This document shows, piece after piece, positions 47,320 through 56,330 of a stretch of DNA of 64,000 nt. Under the pieces are notes generated by a model. It ran no database searches and was not told where the DNA came from. It worked only from the letters and a program-made list of their open reading frames with translations. The position numbers and the translations under genes were made by a program. Where the stretch lies: positions 62,001 to 126,000 of the forward strand of contig NZ_RSCL01000008.1 of NCBI RefSeq assembly GCF_003991905.1. The letters are read 5' to 3'. Positions within the stretch are counted from its first letter, which is position 1. Every line of letters begins with the position of its first letter. Origin of the DNA: Dulcicalothrix desertica PCC 7102 (GTDB lineage Bacteria; Cyanobacteriota; Cyanobacteriia; Cyanobacteriales; Nostocaceae).

Positions 47320-48570
47320 ATGGTGCTGCTATCTGATTCAATTATTCCTGCTAACTTGCTCGATGAATTTAAAACTTGTACACGGTTACAATTTAATGGC
47401 AAGCTAGAAATTCAATCGTGTAAAGGTAATAAATTCTGTTTTTACTACCGTTTGGGAAGAATCGTTTGGGCAACTGCAACAAAGCATCCATTTCGACGCT
47501 GGAAAAGACAGATGTCACAGTATTGCCCCCAAGTTAACCTTGATACGATACGACTAAACGTTCAAGATACCGCAGTTGAACATTGGGAATATCAAATTTT
47601 AGAAACTCTATGTAAACAGAAAATAATCAACCGTCAGCAAGTAATATCAATTGTTGATTGTACAATTGCCGAAGTTTTATTTGATTTGGCACAGCAGGTA
47701 AACTGCGACACTGTTGTTTGCCAGCGTAACCAAGATGTAATATTAGAGGCACCAATGACTCTTTCGAGTACAGATACGTCACTAAAACTAATGTATCAAT
47801 CGTGGCATTCTTGGGCTGAAGCTGGTTTGGCAAATTTCTCACCCGATTTGGCGCCTATTGTACGTCAACCCGAACAGCTACAGCATTTAGTGAGTCCCGC
47901 AGTATATGCAAATTTTCTTAGAGTAATGGAAGGTAAATACACGCTACGGGACTTAGCGTTCAAAATGAAACAAGATGTGTTGACGGTAAGCCGTTCCTTA
48001 CTACCTTATGTATTACGAGGAATTATAGAATTAGTAGAAGTTGAAGACCATACAATAATTCCACTTTTCCCAGTAAAAGAGCATATAAATTCATCTCAAA
48101 ATACATCGGCAAAATCACAACCAATAAAAATACAAGCAAAAGCTCCTTTAATTGCTTGCATTGATGATAGTCCGCAAATTTGTATGTTGATGGAACAAAT
48201 TATTGTAGCTAACGGTATGAAGTTTGTCGGTATCAAAGACCCTCTTAATATTTTACCAATTTTAATCGAGCATAAGCCTGACTTCATTTTCTTAGACTTA
48301 ATAATGCCTGTCACCAACGGGTATGAAGTCTGCTCACAAATACGCAGAGTATCAGTTCTTGCTAATGTACCCGTTGTTATTTTGACTGGCAGCGATGGAA
48401 TTTTTGATAGAATGCGTGCCAAAGTTGCTGGTTCAACAGATTTTATTACTAAACCTGTTGTAGAAGATAAAATTATACAGACAATACATAGGTACTGGCA
48501 AACTAATGTAAATGCGTCAAATTACAGTTCATCTATGGCGCCATCTTTAAAAATGAGTTATGTTAACTAA
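47320..48570 (+). CDS. PatA-like response regulator (PATAN-REC), copy 1
   Basis: 416 residues. The N-terminal PATAN domain (about 1-240) includes LLDEFKTCTRLQFNGKLEIQ, FYYRLGRIVWATATKHPFRR and the helical insertion; a winged-helix-like part follows (GKYTLRDLAFKMKQDVLTVS). The C-terminal receiver has LIACIDDSPQICMLMEQI, acceptor Asp in DFIFLDLIMPVTNGY and TGSDGIFDRMRAK with KPVV. PatA itself controls heterocyst pattern in Anabaena, and PATAN-type regulators also act in phototaxis and pili control, through protein contacts. It heads a plus-strand series of six genes and is divergent from the coiled-coil/OmpA/GTPase operon. Confidence 0.9.
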   Translation: MVLLSDSIIPANLLDEFKTCTRLQFNGKLEIQSCKGNKFCFYYRLGRIVWATATKHPFRRWKRQMSQYCPQVNLDTIRLNVQDTAVEHWEYQILETLCKQKIINRQQVISIVDCTIAEVLFDLAQQVNCDTVVCQRNQDVILEAPMTLSSTDTSLKLMYQSWHSWAEAGLANFSPDLAPIVRQPEQLQHLVSPAVYANFLRVMEGKYTLRDLAFKMKQDVLTVSRSLLPYVLRGIIELVEVEDHTIIPLFPVKEHINSSQNTSAKSQPIKIQAKAPLIACIDDSPQICMLMEQIIVANGMKFVGIKDPLNILPILIEHKPDFIFLDLIMPVTNGYEVCSQIRRVSVLANVPVVILTGSDGIFDRMRAKVAGSTDFITKPVVEDKIIQTIHRYWQTNVNASNYSSSMAPSLKMSYVN

Positions 48571-48720
48571 TCACGTGATAACACGGGAATGAAAAATTTC
48601 CCGTTTCTAAGAAGCACTCTTAGAAACTAAAACATTGTCAAGAGTGGTAAAGTATGAAATTTAGAAATATAATTGGTGTATCAAAAATGACTAGTTTTAA
48701 TTTAGGGTGCATTTCAACTC

Positions 48721-49881
48721 ATGGTGTCCAACAACCTGCTTGACGAACTGAGAAGTTGTACGCAGCTCAAGTATAGCGGTAGTCTAAATATTCAATCATA
48801 TCAGGGTCAAAGCTGGACTTTTTATTATCGGTTTGGAAGAATTATTTGGGCGACTGGAACTCTACATCCTTTCCGACGTTGGAAAAGGCAAATAGCTCAA
48901 CACTGTCCAGGAGTCGATACAAATAAACTACGTTTAACTGCAAATGATGTAGAGTTAGATTACTGGGATTATAAGCTGCTAACTCTTTTATACGGAAGAG
49001 AGGAAATAGACTCTAAACAAGTTGATACAATTGCAGAAAATATTATAGTAGAAGTCTTATTCGACCTTGCACAACAAACTCATTTGAATGGCGCCACTTG
49101 TAACTGTGCGCGCAACCCAAAACTAATTTTAGATTTACCGATTAATTTTGCCAATACAAATGTACATATTCAAAGAATGGAGAAAGAATGGCGTAATTGG
49201 AATGATTCTGGGCTAAAACGGTTTTCTCCAAATTTGGCGCCATTTTTAAAGCAGCCAGCAGAACTGAAGCAAGTTGTTACACAGAATGTGTACAATAACT
49301 TTGTGAATTTGCTCAATGGTAAATATACACTGCGAGATTTAGCGGTGAAAATGCGGCAGGGAGTTTTGCAAATCGCTTGTTCGCTGTTGCCTTATATAGA
49401 CAATGGCTATGTGCAATTAGTAGAAGTAGCAGATTATGCTTTACCAGGAGTTGAAATTCCAACTAGAACAAGTAACGTCCAACCTCAAATTGCCAATAGT
49501 CCTTTAATTGCCTGCATTGACGACAGTCCACAAGTTTGTCAAATGCTAGAAAGTATTATCACTTCAAACCGGATGAGGTTCGTCAAAATTCCAGATGCTG
49601 TTCAAGCGCTACCATTGCTATTAGAGCATAAACCAGACTTTATTTTTCTAGATTTAGTTATGCCCGTTGTCAATGGGTATGAACTTTGTACACAAATTAG
49701 ACGTATTTCCCATTTTGCCAATACGCCTATCGTTATCTTAACTGGTAGTGATGGTTTAGTAGACAGAATGCGTGCCAAGTTAGTTGGGTCTACTGATTTC
49801 ATGTCTAAACCTGTTGTCGCTGAGAAAGTTTTAACTACAGTCCGTAAATATTTACACTCAGTATTAATGAGTGCTGAGTAA
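48721..49881 (+). CDS. PatA-like response regulator (PATAN-REC), copy 2
   Basis: 386 residues, a tandem paralogue of the gene at 47320: same order of PATAN domain (LLDELRSCTQLKYSGSLNIQ, FYYRFGRIIWATGTLHPFRR), helical part (GKYTLRDLAVKMRQGVLQIA) and receiver (LIACIDDSPQVCQMLESI, acceptor Asp in DFIFLDLVMPVVNGY). The two have clearly diverged, so the duplication is not recent. The last codons (MSAE and the stop) are contributed by a heptamer repeat at 49869-49913, which seems to have altered the C-terminus. Tandem PATAN regulators occur in phototaxis clusters such as pixG/pixH-type loci, which fits the nearby phytochrome. Confidence 0.9.
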   Translation: MVSNNLLDELRSCTQLKYSGSLNIQSYQGQSWTFYYRFGRIIWATGTLHPFRRWKRQIAQHCPGVDTNKLRLTANDVELDYWDYKLLTLLYGREEIDSKQVDTIAENIIVEVLFDLAQQTHLNGATCNCARNPKLILDLPINFANTNVHIQRMEKEWRNWNDSGLKRFSPNLAPFLKQPAELKQVVTQNVYNNFVNLLNGKYTLRDLAVKMRQGVLQIACSLLPYIDNGYVQLVEVADYALPGVEIPTRTSNVQPQIANSPLIACIDDSPQVCQMLESIITSNRMRFVKIPDAVQALPLLLEHKPDFIFLDLVMPVVNGYELCTQIRRISHFANTPIVILTGSDGLVDRMRAKLVGSTDFMSKPVVAEKVLTTVRKYLHSVLMSAE

Positions 49882-49913
49882 TGAGTCTTAAATACCTACT
49901 CAGCACTCAGCAC
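49869..49913. repeat. Heptamer repeat hairpin at the end of the second PATAN gene
   Basis: GAGTGCTGAGTAATGAGT and, after a short loop, ACTCAGCACTCAGCAC are inverted heptamer arms. The stop codon of the gene is inside the first arm. Confidence 0.75.
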
Positions 49914-50068
49914 TTTTGACTGATTTTGTCACAAGTTTGTCACATGTAGTTTCGTATATTAAATACATGGGTGATGTGAACAGAACTTCCAGGTAGCATC
50001 AACCACTACAGCACAATTAAGAGCTGAAAAACCAAACTAGATTATCTATCGTCTCGTTTTATCACCCG

Positions 50069-50092
50069 AAACCCTCAAGGTTTTGGGTTTTT
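50069..50092 (+). terminator. Weak intrinsic terminator
   Basis: AAACCC and GGGTTT arms around a 10-base loop, followed by TTT on the plus strand. It lies in the 297-base gap between the PATAN gene and the FHA gene, which otherwise holds no recognisable feature. Confidence 0.45.
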
Positions 50093-50178
50093 ACTATTCA
50101 ATACACAGTTCGTATGCCTGTGCTACTTATTCAAAAAGCTTTTAGAATATACTAATCACTTGCGAGCAACAATAAAAT

Positions 50179-50976
50179 ATGCAAGAAGATATAGATATTG
50201 TGAGTAATGCAAAGCTGCTGGAGTTAGTTCACCTTCAAAGCAACACCTCGTTCGAGTTGCCTCTTCAAGATGTGATACGTATCGGTAAGCCAAACGACCT
50301 AATTATACCAGAAGTAAATGTATCCGGCTTGCCAGATACAGATATTGTGTCGCGTCAACACGCAGAAATTCACAGAAGTGAAGATAGTTATTACATCGTT
50401 GATAATGGTAGTGTCAACGGTACGTATCTTAATGATGAGCTTTTAGAACCGTTACGGCGTTATTTGCTCAAGCCAGGTGATATAATTTCGCTGGGAAAGG
50501 AAAATAAAGTTGCTTTTATTTTACAGCACAAGCTACAGGCGCCTTCTTCAACTTATTTACCAGCATCTCGGACAGTGTTTCAACCAGAAGCTAAAAAACT
50601 AGTACAACAAAATCAGACAACCCAAATCGATAAAACGAGTAAATTCATTGGGTTAGCGTTGATGGTTGCATCTGTTATAGTTTTCGCAGCTAATACTCAA
50701 GTGGGATTTTTTGTTCGTATTCCTGGCGTGTTATTATGTATTTCTGGTGCTGTCTTCCTACTTCAGCGACGATTTAACCGTAACTTTGGATGGATTTTGA
50801 TTGCATTGGGTATTGGTATAATACTGTTTACAGGTAATTTGTTTGCATCAGTTAATTTATTAGCAATTCTTTGTGCAGCAGCATTATTTGTTGTTGGATA
50901 TTTGCTGATGACCACTGGTAAAGTATTTGGTTATGAAATAGACACATTACTAAAAAGAAAATTTTTTAAGAAATAA
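50179..50976 (+). CDS. FHA-domain membrane protein
   Basis: 265 residues. The FHA domain (about 20-110) shows IRIGKPNDLIIPEVNVSG, VSRQHAEIHRSEDSYYIVDN and SVNGTYLNDELLEP, the residues that bind phosphothreonine. A linker leads to four hydrophobic helices between about 157 and 250 (FIGLALMVASVIVFAA, PGVLLCISGAVFLLQ, WILIALGIGIILFTG, LLAILCAAALFVVGYLLM). The domain probably faces the cytoplasm. The stop is six bases before the phytochrome start, so the two are almost certainly co-translated. It may recruit a phosphorylated partner to the membrane; no Ser/Thr kinase is in the window. Confidence 0.87.
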   Translation: MQEDIDIVSNAKLLELVHLQSNTSFELPLQDVIRIGKPNDLIIPEVNVSGLPDTDIVSRQHAEIHRSEDSYYIVDNGSVNGTYLNDELLEPLRRYLLKPGDIISLGKENKVAFILQHKLQAPSSTYLPASRTVFQPEAKKLVQQNQTTQIDKTSKFIGLALMVASVIVFAANTQVGFFVRIPGVLLCISGAVFLLQRRFNRNFGWILIALGIGIILFTGNLFASVNLLAILCAAALFVVGYLLMTTGKVFGYEIDTLLKRKFFKK

Positions 50977-50982
50977 TTATAA

Positions 50983-53223
50983 ATGACGAGTAAAATATTT
51001 CAAGAACCAAACTATAACCACATTCATATACCTGGCTCAATTCAACCACATGGAGTTTTAATCGCACTTTCGTTGTCGCTCTCAATTTTACAGGTTAGTG
51101 AGAACGTTGAAGAGTACTTAAATGTAAAACCAGAAAACTTACTGAACCAACCATTATCTACTTTATTAGGCGCCGAATATATTCAAGCGCTTCAAGATTT
51201 ACTTACATCAACATCACAGACACCAACTAGCTTTAACTTTTTAAAAGTAATACTGAATACAGCAAACGGCGAAAAATATTTTGATGCGACTATTCATAAA
51301 AGTGAATCAACTATCATTCTGGAATTAGAACCAACATTTACAAAAACCGAAATGAGTTTTTTGAATTTCCGTTCTTTGATAGGTGATGCTGTATCACAAA
51401 TCCAGCAAACATCTAAATTAAGTGATTTTTTAAACTTAGTTGTTTCAAAGTTACGAAATCTTACCCAATTTGAACGGGTAATGACATACAAATTTGATGA
51501 GTCTGGTGCTGGTTCAGTCGTAGCTGAAGCAAAACATCAAGAATTAATATCATATTTAGGACTGCATTATCCTGAAAGCGATATACCCGAAACTGCACGA
51601 AGATTATACAAACGCTGTTCGTTACGCTATATCCCAAATCTTAATGCACAGCAAAGTAATTTGATTCCACGCGATAACCCCCACACCTCACAACCTCTTG
51701 ATTTATCAAATGCAATATTACGCAGCATTGATAATTGTTGTATTGAATATCATCAAAATATGGGTGTAAGCGCGCTTTTTGTAATTCCACTTATTTATGA
51801 CCAAAAGCTTTGGGGATTAATTACATGTCACAATTCAAATCCCAAATATTTGACTTCAGAAGTTAGAACAGCTTGTGCATTTCTCGGACAAATTGTTTCA
51901 CTTGAATTAGGTAACAAAATTGTTACCGAAGAATTCGATTATAAAAATAAGCTAAAGTTATTACAATCACAATTTATTGCGACTATATCGAGTGCTGATA
52001 ATTTTATTGACGCATTAATTCACCCTCAACTTCGTTTGCTTGATGTTGTTAGTGCCAACGGTTGTGCAGTTTGTTTTGATGATGAAATTACTTTAATTGG
52101 CGCCACACCGAGTCTGGAAGAGGTTCAGAAACTGATTGAGTGGTGTCAAAATACAATTGATGAAGATTTATTTTCGACTGACTCGCTTCCCAAAATTTAT
52201 CCAGATGCTGAAGCTTTTAAAGATTTTGCCAGTGGCTTGCTTGTACTACGAATTTCTCGTATTCGTCGCTATTATATCCTTTGGTTTCGACCTGAAGTTA
52301 TACAAACTGTAAACTGGGCAGGCGCCCCAAATGCTTTATATGAATTTACTGCTGATGGTAGTTTAAAACTATCGCCACGTAAATCGTTTGAAGTATGGAA
52401 AGGAATAGTGCGTTTAACTTCGCTGCCTTGGATGCAATGTGAGCTTGATAGTGCCATCGACTTAAGGAATGCGATGGTTGGAATTGTTTTAAACAAGACA
52501 GATGAATTGGCAAAAATAAATTTAGAACTTCAGCGCAGTAACCAAGAACTCGACTCGTTTGCTTATGTAGCTTCTCATGACCTTAAAGAACCATTAAGAG
52601 GTATTCATAATTACTCTAATATTCTCATTGAAGATTATGCTCATTTATTTGATGCAGAAGGATTAGATTATTTAAACACTTTAGTTACATTAACTCAACG
52701 CATGGATACGCTAATTGATGTGTTGCTGCGGTTATCTCAGTTAGGTCAAGCCGAATTAAGAAAACAATTTATTGATTTGAATGATTTGCTTAATAATATT
52801 ATAGAGATGTTTCGTGCCAGTCGTACAAAAGATAATTTTGAGATTCGTATACTCCAACATCTTCCTGTCATAGAATGCGACCCAATTTTAATCAACGAGT
52901 TATTTACTAACTTGATTAGTAATGCCTTTAAATATAACGAGCAGCCACACAAATGGGTTGAGATTGGTTATCTTGAGGGGCAAATTCACAAAAACGATAC
53001 GCTATCTCCTGTGTTCTATGTTCGAGATAATGGTATTGGTATTCAACCCCATCACCAAGAGATTATTTTCCGTTTATTTAAGCGTCTTCATCCTAGAGAA
53101 AAGTATGGGGGTGGTACTGGCGCCGGTTTAGCAATCGCCAAAAAAATCGTGCAGCGCCACGGTGGCAAAATTTGGGTAGAATCTACTTATGGTCACGGTT
53201 CGACATTTTTGTTTATATTATAA
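50983..53223 (+). CDS. Cph1-like phytochrome histidine kinase with Cys-Cys in the bilin site
   Basis: 746 residues: PAS (about 8-115, HIHIPGSIQPHG), GAF (135-310), PHY (325-490, LSPRKSFEVW), HisKA (VASHDLKEPLRGIHNYSN) and ATPase domain (GGGTGAGLAIAKKIVQRHGG). The GAF site reads LRSIDNCCIEYHQNMGV. By spacing to NMGV, Cys252 corresponds to the attachment Cys259 of Cph1, but the next residue, His260 in Cph1, is Cys253 here. The N-terminal Cys of bacteriophytochromes is absent. PESDIP and LWGLITCHN are kept. It should bind phycocyanobilin, with altered chromophore contacts. It is co-directional with the FHA gene (6 bases upstream) and an Rcp gene (45 bases downstream). Composition is AT-richer than the other phytochrome gene. 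Confidence 0.93.
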   Translation: MTSKIFQEPNYNHIHIPGSIQPHGVLIALSLSLSILQVSENVEEYLNVKPENLLNQPLSTLLGAEYIQALQDLLTSTSQTPTSFNFLKVILNTANGEKYFDATIHKSESTIILELEPTFTKTEMSFLNFRSLIGDAVSQIQQTSKLSDFLNLVVSKLRNLTQFERVMTYKFDESGAGSVVAEAKHQELISYLGLHYPESDIPETARRLYKRCSLRYIPNLNAQQSNLIPRDNPHTSQPLDLSNAILRSIDNCCIEYHQNMGVSALFVIPLIYDQKLWGLITCHNSNPKYLTSEVRTACAFLGQIVSLELGNKIVTEEFDYKNKLKLLQSQFIATISSADNFIDALIHPQLRLLDVVSANGCAVCFDDEITLIGATPSLEEVQKLIEWCQNTIDEDLFSTDSLPKIYPDAEAFKDFASGLLVLRISRIRRYYILWFRPEVIQTVNWAGAPNALYEFTADGSLKLSPRKSFEVWKGIVRLTSLPWMQCELDSAIDLRNAMVGIVLNKTDELAKINLELQRSNQELDSFAYVASHDLKEPLRGIHNYSNILIEDYAHLFDAEGLDYLNTLVTLTQRMDTLIDVLLRLSQLGQAELRKQFIDLNDLLNNIIEMFRASRTKDNFEIRILQHLPVIECDPILINELFTNLISNAFKYNEQPHKWVEIGYLEGQIHKNDTLSPVFYVRDNGIGIQPHHQEIIFRLFKRLHPREKYGGGTGAGLAIAKKIVQRHGGKIWVESTYGHGSTFLFIL

Positions 53224-53268
53224 AATGAATAATATTTCTTTAAAAAAGTTTATTTACATTTATAACTC

Positions 53269-53721
53269 ATGATAGATGCAGTTCAAGAACCCTTGCTTGT
53301 CGTAGAAGACAGCAACGAAGACTTTAGAATGTTGCAACGCTTGATGCAGCGTTTTGAAGTCAAAAATCCAATATATCGCTGTAGCGATGGAGATGAGGTA
53401 TTGAACTATCTTTACCACAAGGGTGCTTATGATAACCCAAGAAAGGCGCCAAGACCGTCGGTTATTCTCTTAGACTTGAATTTACCTGGGGTCGATGGAC
53501 GTTATGTTCTTGAACGAATTAAGCAGGATATAACGTTTAGAGAAATTCCCATAGTTGTATTTACCACATCATCTAACCCCGAAGATATTGAATTATGCTA
53601 CCAAAAAGGCGCCAATGGTTATTTAATCAAACCTATGGATTACAAAGAGCTTCACAACATTATGCGCGCGTTTGTCAACTACTGGTTGGAGGCTAATGTG
53701 GCGCCAATGATAAAATACTAA
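53269..53721 (+). CDS. Rcp-type response regulator of the Cph1-like phytochrome
   Basis: 150 residues, receiver only: LLVVEDSNEDFRMLQRLMQR, acceptor Asp in VILLDLNLPGVDGRYVLERI, VFTTSSNPEDIELCYQKG and IKPMDY. The insertion YDNPRKAPRPS before the acceptor strand is the Rcp1 signature. It is paralogous to the regulator at 23626. It should take phosphate from the phytochrome kinase and pass the signal on by dimer contacts, possibly to the PATAN proteins or the next kinase. Confidence 0.92.
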   Translation: MIDAVQEPLLVVEDSNEDFRMLQRLMQRFEVKNPIYRCSDGDEVLNYLYHKGAYDNPRKAPRPSVILLDLNLPGVDGRYVLERIKQDITFREIPIVVFTTSSNPEDIELCYQKGANGYLIKPMDYKELHNIMRAFVNYWLEANVAPMIKY

Positions 53722-53866
53722 AAAGCTAATGAATATTAAGAATTGATAAGTAATCACTATTATATAGATAATATACGTATATTTTCTTTATAATTTATTT
53801 AGATTTGTTTCAAAATAGTGCAATCTATAAAAAATTTTGGGAGATAGATGTCTCCTTGTTACTGGT

Positions 53867-55510
53867 ATGACAGATAATAGGACGCTTCTAATCGTTGACG
53901 ATTGTACGGAAGACCGAAAAGTATATCGCCGATACCTTTTAAAAGACCCCCACTTTAACTATGAGATTGTGGAGGCAGATTCTGCGGAAACTGGTTTGAC
54001 GCTATGGCAGCAGATGCAGTTCGATGTTGTTCTGCTTGATTTCTGTTTGCCAGAAATGAGCGGATTTGAGTTTTTTCAACTTCTTGCCTCTCAAACAGTT
54101 AATAATAGGCCTTGCGTAATTATGCTGACTGGTCATGGGGACGAAGTGTTAGCAGTGCAGGCAATGAAGCTTGGCGTACAAGATTATTTAGTCAAAAACA
54201 ATTTAAAATCGGATGTATTGCAGTTAGCGGTTAGAAATGCAATTAAGCAATCGCACCTGCAAGCACAGTTAAATAAAACTCTTGAACGGCAGCGCTTGAT
54301 AGCAACAACAGCGCTAAGAATTCGTAAATCACTTGACTTAAAACAAATTTTGTCTACGGCAGTTGCAGAGGTACAGCAGTTACTTCGCTGTAGTGTAGCA
54401 GTATATCAGTTCGCCCCAGATTTCTCAGTAGATAATATTACGAATTTGATTGCAGCATCTAGGGAATCTACAATATCCCACGCTGAATTATTTGGCAGTT
54501 GTTACCAAGTTGATACCCAAAATAACCATCATCATTGGCAATGTCGGGGTGCAATTAGCAATATTTATGCTGCAGGGATGAAACATCCATATGATTTAGT
54601 ACAAAAAAACGGTAAAACACAAGCGAATTTAGTAATCCCCATAAATTTAAGTCACGATAGTAAGCTATGGGGTTTGTTAGTTGCTCATCACCATGAAGAA
54701 GAAAGACTTTGGCAACCGGATGAGGTGGAAATTCTCAGCGAAGTTTCGGTGCAGTTAGCAATTGCAATTCAACAAGCTGAATTACTAGCTCAAACTCAGG
54801 CATCACTTATAAAAGAAAAGCAGTTGAATAACTTTAAATCACAGTTTATTACTACAGTTTCTCATGAATATCGAACGCCTTTAGCTTCAGTTTTGGCAGC
54901 TGCTTCGACACTTCATAAACATGGTGACAAGTTAGATATATTAAAGCAACAGCGTTTTTTGGAAATGATTGAGCAGAAAGCTCGACATTTGTCAAAACTC
55001 GTTGATGACATGCTGCTAGTTAACCAAATTGAACTCGATAAAACCAAGTTTAAACCGGCGCCGCTCGACTTGATGCATTTTTTTTCCGATTTGATGGAAC
55101 AGCAGCGTTTAGTGGTAACTGATGCTCACGAGTTAATTTTTAAAGTTACTGGTAATGCTCATTTGTTTTGGGGAGACAAAGGACTATTAAGACAAATATT
55201 TACAAATTTAGTATCAAATGCGATTAAATATTCTCCCGATGGGGGAAATATTGAGTTTCATTTGATAGATAAAGAAACCGAAATAATATTTCATGTTAAA
55301 GATGAAGGTATTGGCATTCCTCCTAGAGAGCTAGATAACTTGTTCCAATCGTTTAGCCGTGCTAGTAACGTCGATACAATTCCAGGTACAGGTATAGGAT
55401 TATTTATTGCTAAAGCTTGTGTTGAATTGCATGAGGGCAGTATTACCCTTGACAGTCATGTCGAACAAGGTACTGTGGTTACTGTTTGTCTGCCGAAACG
55501 TCGAAATTAA
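53867..55510 (+). CDS. Histidine kinase REC-GAF-HisKA-HATPase
   Basis: 547 residues from the ATG at 53867 (MTDNRTLLIVDDCTED); a TTG ten codons upstream is less likely. Receiver about 1-115 with Asp58 in VVLLDFCLPEMSG; GAF about 140-300 (SVAVYQFAPDFSVDN, LIPIN-like core, SKLWGLLVAHHHEEERLW), close to phytochrome-type GAF domains but without a bilin Cys next to the His; HisKA with His333 in TTVSHEYRTPLASVLAA; ATPase domain with LVSNAIKYSPDGG and GTGIGLFIAKACVELHEG. It repeats the gene order of the first phytochrome locus, where a kinase starting with a receiver also follows Rcp. It ends two bases before a 28-base palindrome that may serve as terminator. Confidence 0.9.
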   Translation: MTDNRTLLIVDDCTEDRKVYRRYLLKDPHFNYEIVEADSAETGLTLWQQMQFDVVLLDFCLPEMSGFEFFQLLASQTVNNRPCVIMLTGHGDEVLAVQAMKLGVQDYLVKNNLKSDVLQLAVRNAIKQSHLQAQLNKTLERQRLIATTALRIRKSLDLKQILSTAVAEVQQLLRCSVAVYQFAPDFSVDNITNLIAASRESTISHAELFGSCYQVDTQNNHHHWQCRGAISNIYAAGMKHPYDLVQKNGKTQANLVIPINLSHDSKLWGLLVAHHHEEERLWQPDEVEILSEVSVQLAIAIQQAELLAQTQASLIKEKQLNNFKSQFITTVSHEYRTPLASVLAAASTLHKHGDKLDILKQQRFLEMIEQKARHLSKLVDDMLLVNQIELDKTKFKPAPLDLMHFFSDLMEQQRLVVTDAHELIFKVTGNAHLFWGDKGLLRQIFTNLVSNAIKYSPDGGNIEFHLIDKETEIIFHVKDEGIGIPPRELDNLFQSFSRASNVDTIPGTGIGLFIAKACVELHEGSITLDSHVEQGTVVTVCLPKRRN

Positions 55511-55512
55511 TA

Positions 55513-55540
55513 GTAGAGACGTTACATGTAACGTCTCTAC
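55513..55540. repeat. Perfect 28-base palindrome, copy 2
   Basis: Identical to 38955-38982 over all 28 bases (GTAGAGACGTTACA plus its complement). It starts two bases after the kinase stop codon and lies between convergent genes, so it can terminate transcripts from both sides. Confidence 0.85.
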
Positions 55541-55565
55541 AGCACATTACATTATATTATTTATA

Positions 55566-56330
55566 TTATTTTTGGATTTCTTCTCGCAGTTGCTCTAAAT
55601 CAACATAACTATCAGCGACATCAATTAAACTTTCGCTTGTCATAGAACTTAAACTTACTACTTCTACCTGTACACCTTGGTATGCAACAGCGTTGACTGC
55701 ATAAGCTAAATCACCATCACCACTTAACAAAATTAAGGTGTCGCAATATCTAGCTAATGTCAGCATATCTACTGTGATTTCTACGTCCATGTTGGCTTTT
55801 TTAGAGCCATCAGGAAGATACACTAATTCCTTTGTGAATACACGATACCCGTTCCGGCGCATCCATAATAAAAACCCTTGCTGCTTCTCGTTGCCATTAT
55901 CAACTGGGGTGTAAAAATAAGCACGTAAAAGTTGACGCTGTTTAACTAGACAACGCAGAAGCTTAGTATAGTCAATTTCTAAATTGAGGTGCATTGCCGC
56001 GTAAAACAGGTTTGCCCCATCTATAAATATTGCTACCTTTTCTTCACTTGCCGAACCGCTTGACCTTGACATACGACGCTCGCGTCTTAATACTGCTGGA
56101 AAATTCTCAGCATTATTCAGTCCAATAATTCCAGGCATAATCGAATCTTCCATAGCCGATGCTGCGCGAACTTTTGGGAAACCAACTTCATGCTTTATAT
56201 TACTTGTAATCTCTGCATGACTCTCAATTTTTGATTCAATCTCTGAATAAGGCGCCAAATGCTCATGCGCGGTTGACTCTACTTTTAATGGTAACTTTTT
56301 ATTATTCCGAGGTTGTGGAAGCAACTGCAT
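55566..56330 (-). CDS. LabA-like NYN-domain protein
   Basis: 254 residues. An N-terminal extension of about 95 residues of low conservation is followed by an NYN (PIN-like nuclease) domain. It contains VAIFIDGANLFYAAMHLN, RAYFYTPVDNGNEKQQGFLLW, KKANMDVEITVDMLTLARYC, LILLSGDGDLAYAVNAVAYQ and VEVVSLSSMTSESLIDVADSY. The conserved acidic residues (Asp in IDGAN, Asp in NMDVEI, the Asp pair in SGDGDLA) are present, so a metal-dependent ribonuclease activity is possible. LabA proteins of cyanobacteria act in circadian output in Synechococcus; others in this family are uncharacterised. The gene is alone; a palindrome lies beyond its stop. Confidence 0.88.
   Translation of the reverse strand: MQLLPQPRNNKKLPLKVESTAHEHLAPYSEIESKIESHAEITSNIKHEVGFPKVRAASAMEDSIMPGIIGLNNAENFPAVLRRERRMSRSSGSASEEKVAIFIDGANLFYAAMHLNLEIDYTKLLRCLVKQRQLLRAYFYTPVDNGNEKQQGFLLWMRRNGYRVFTKELVYLPDGSKKANMDVEITVDMLTLARYCDTLILLSGDGDLAYAVNAVAYQGVQVEVVSLSSMTSESLIDVADSYVDLEQLREEIQK

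Noticed and set aside
47320-48570. Naming the PATAN regulator patA
   Set aside because: Domain order matches PatA, but many paralogues share it, and the locus context is phytochrome/GTPase signalling, so a specific symbol is not justified.
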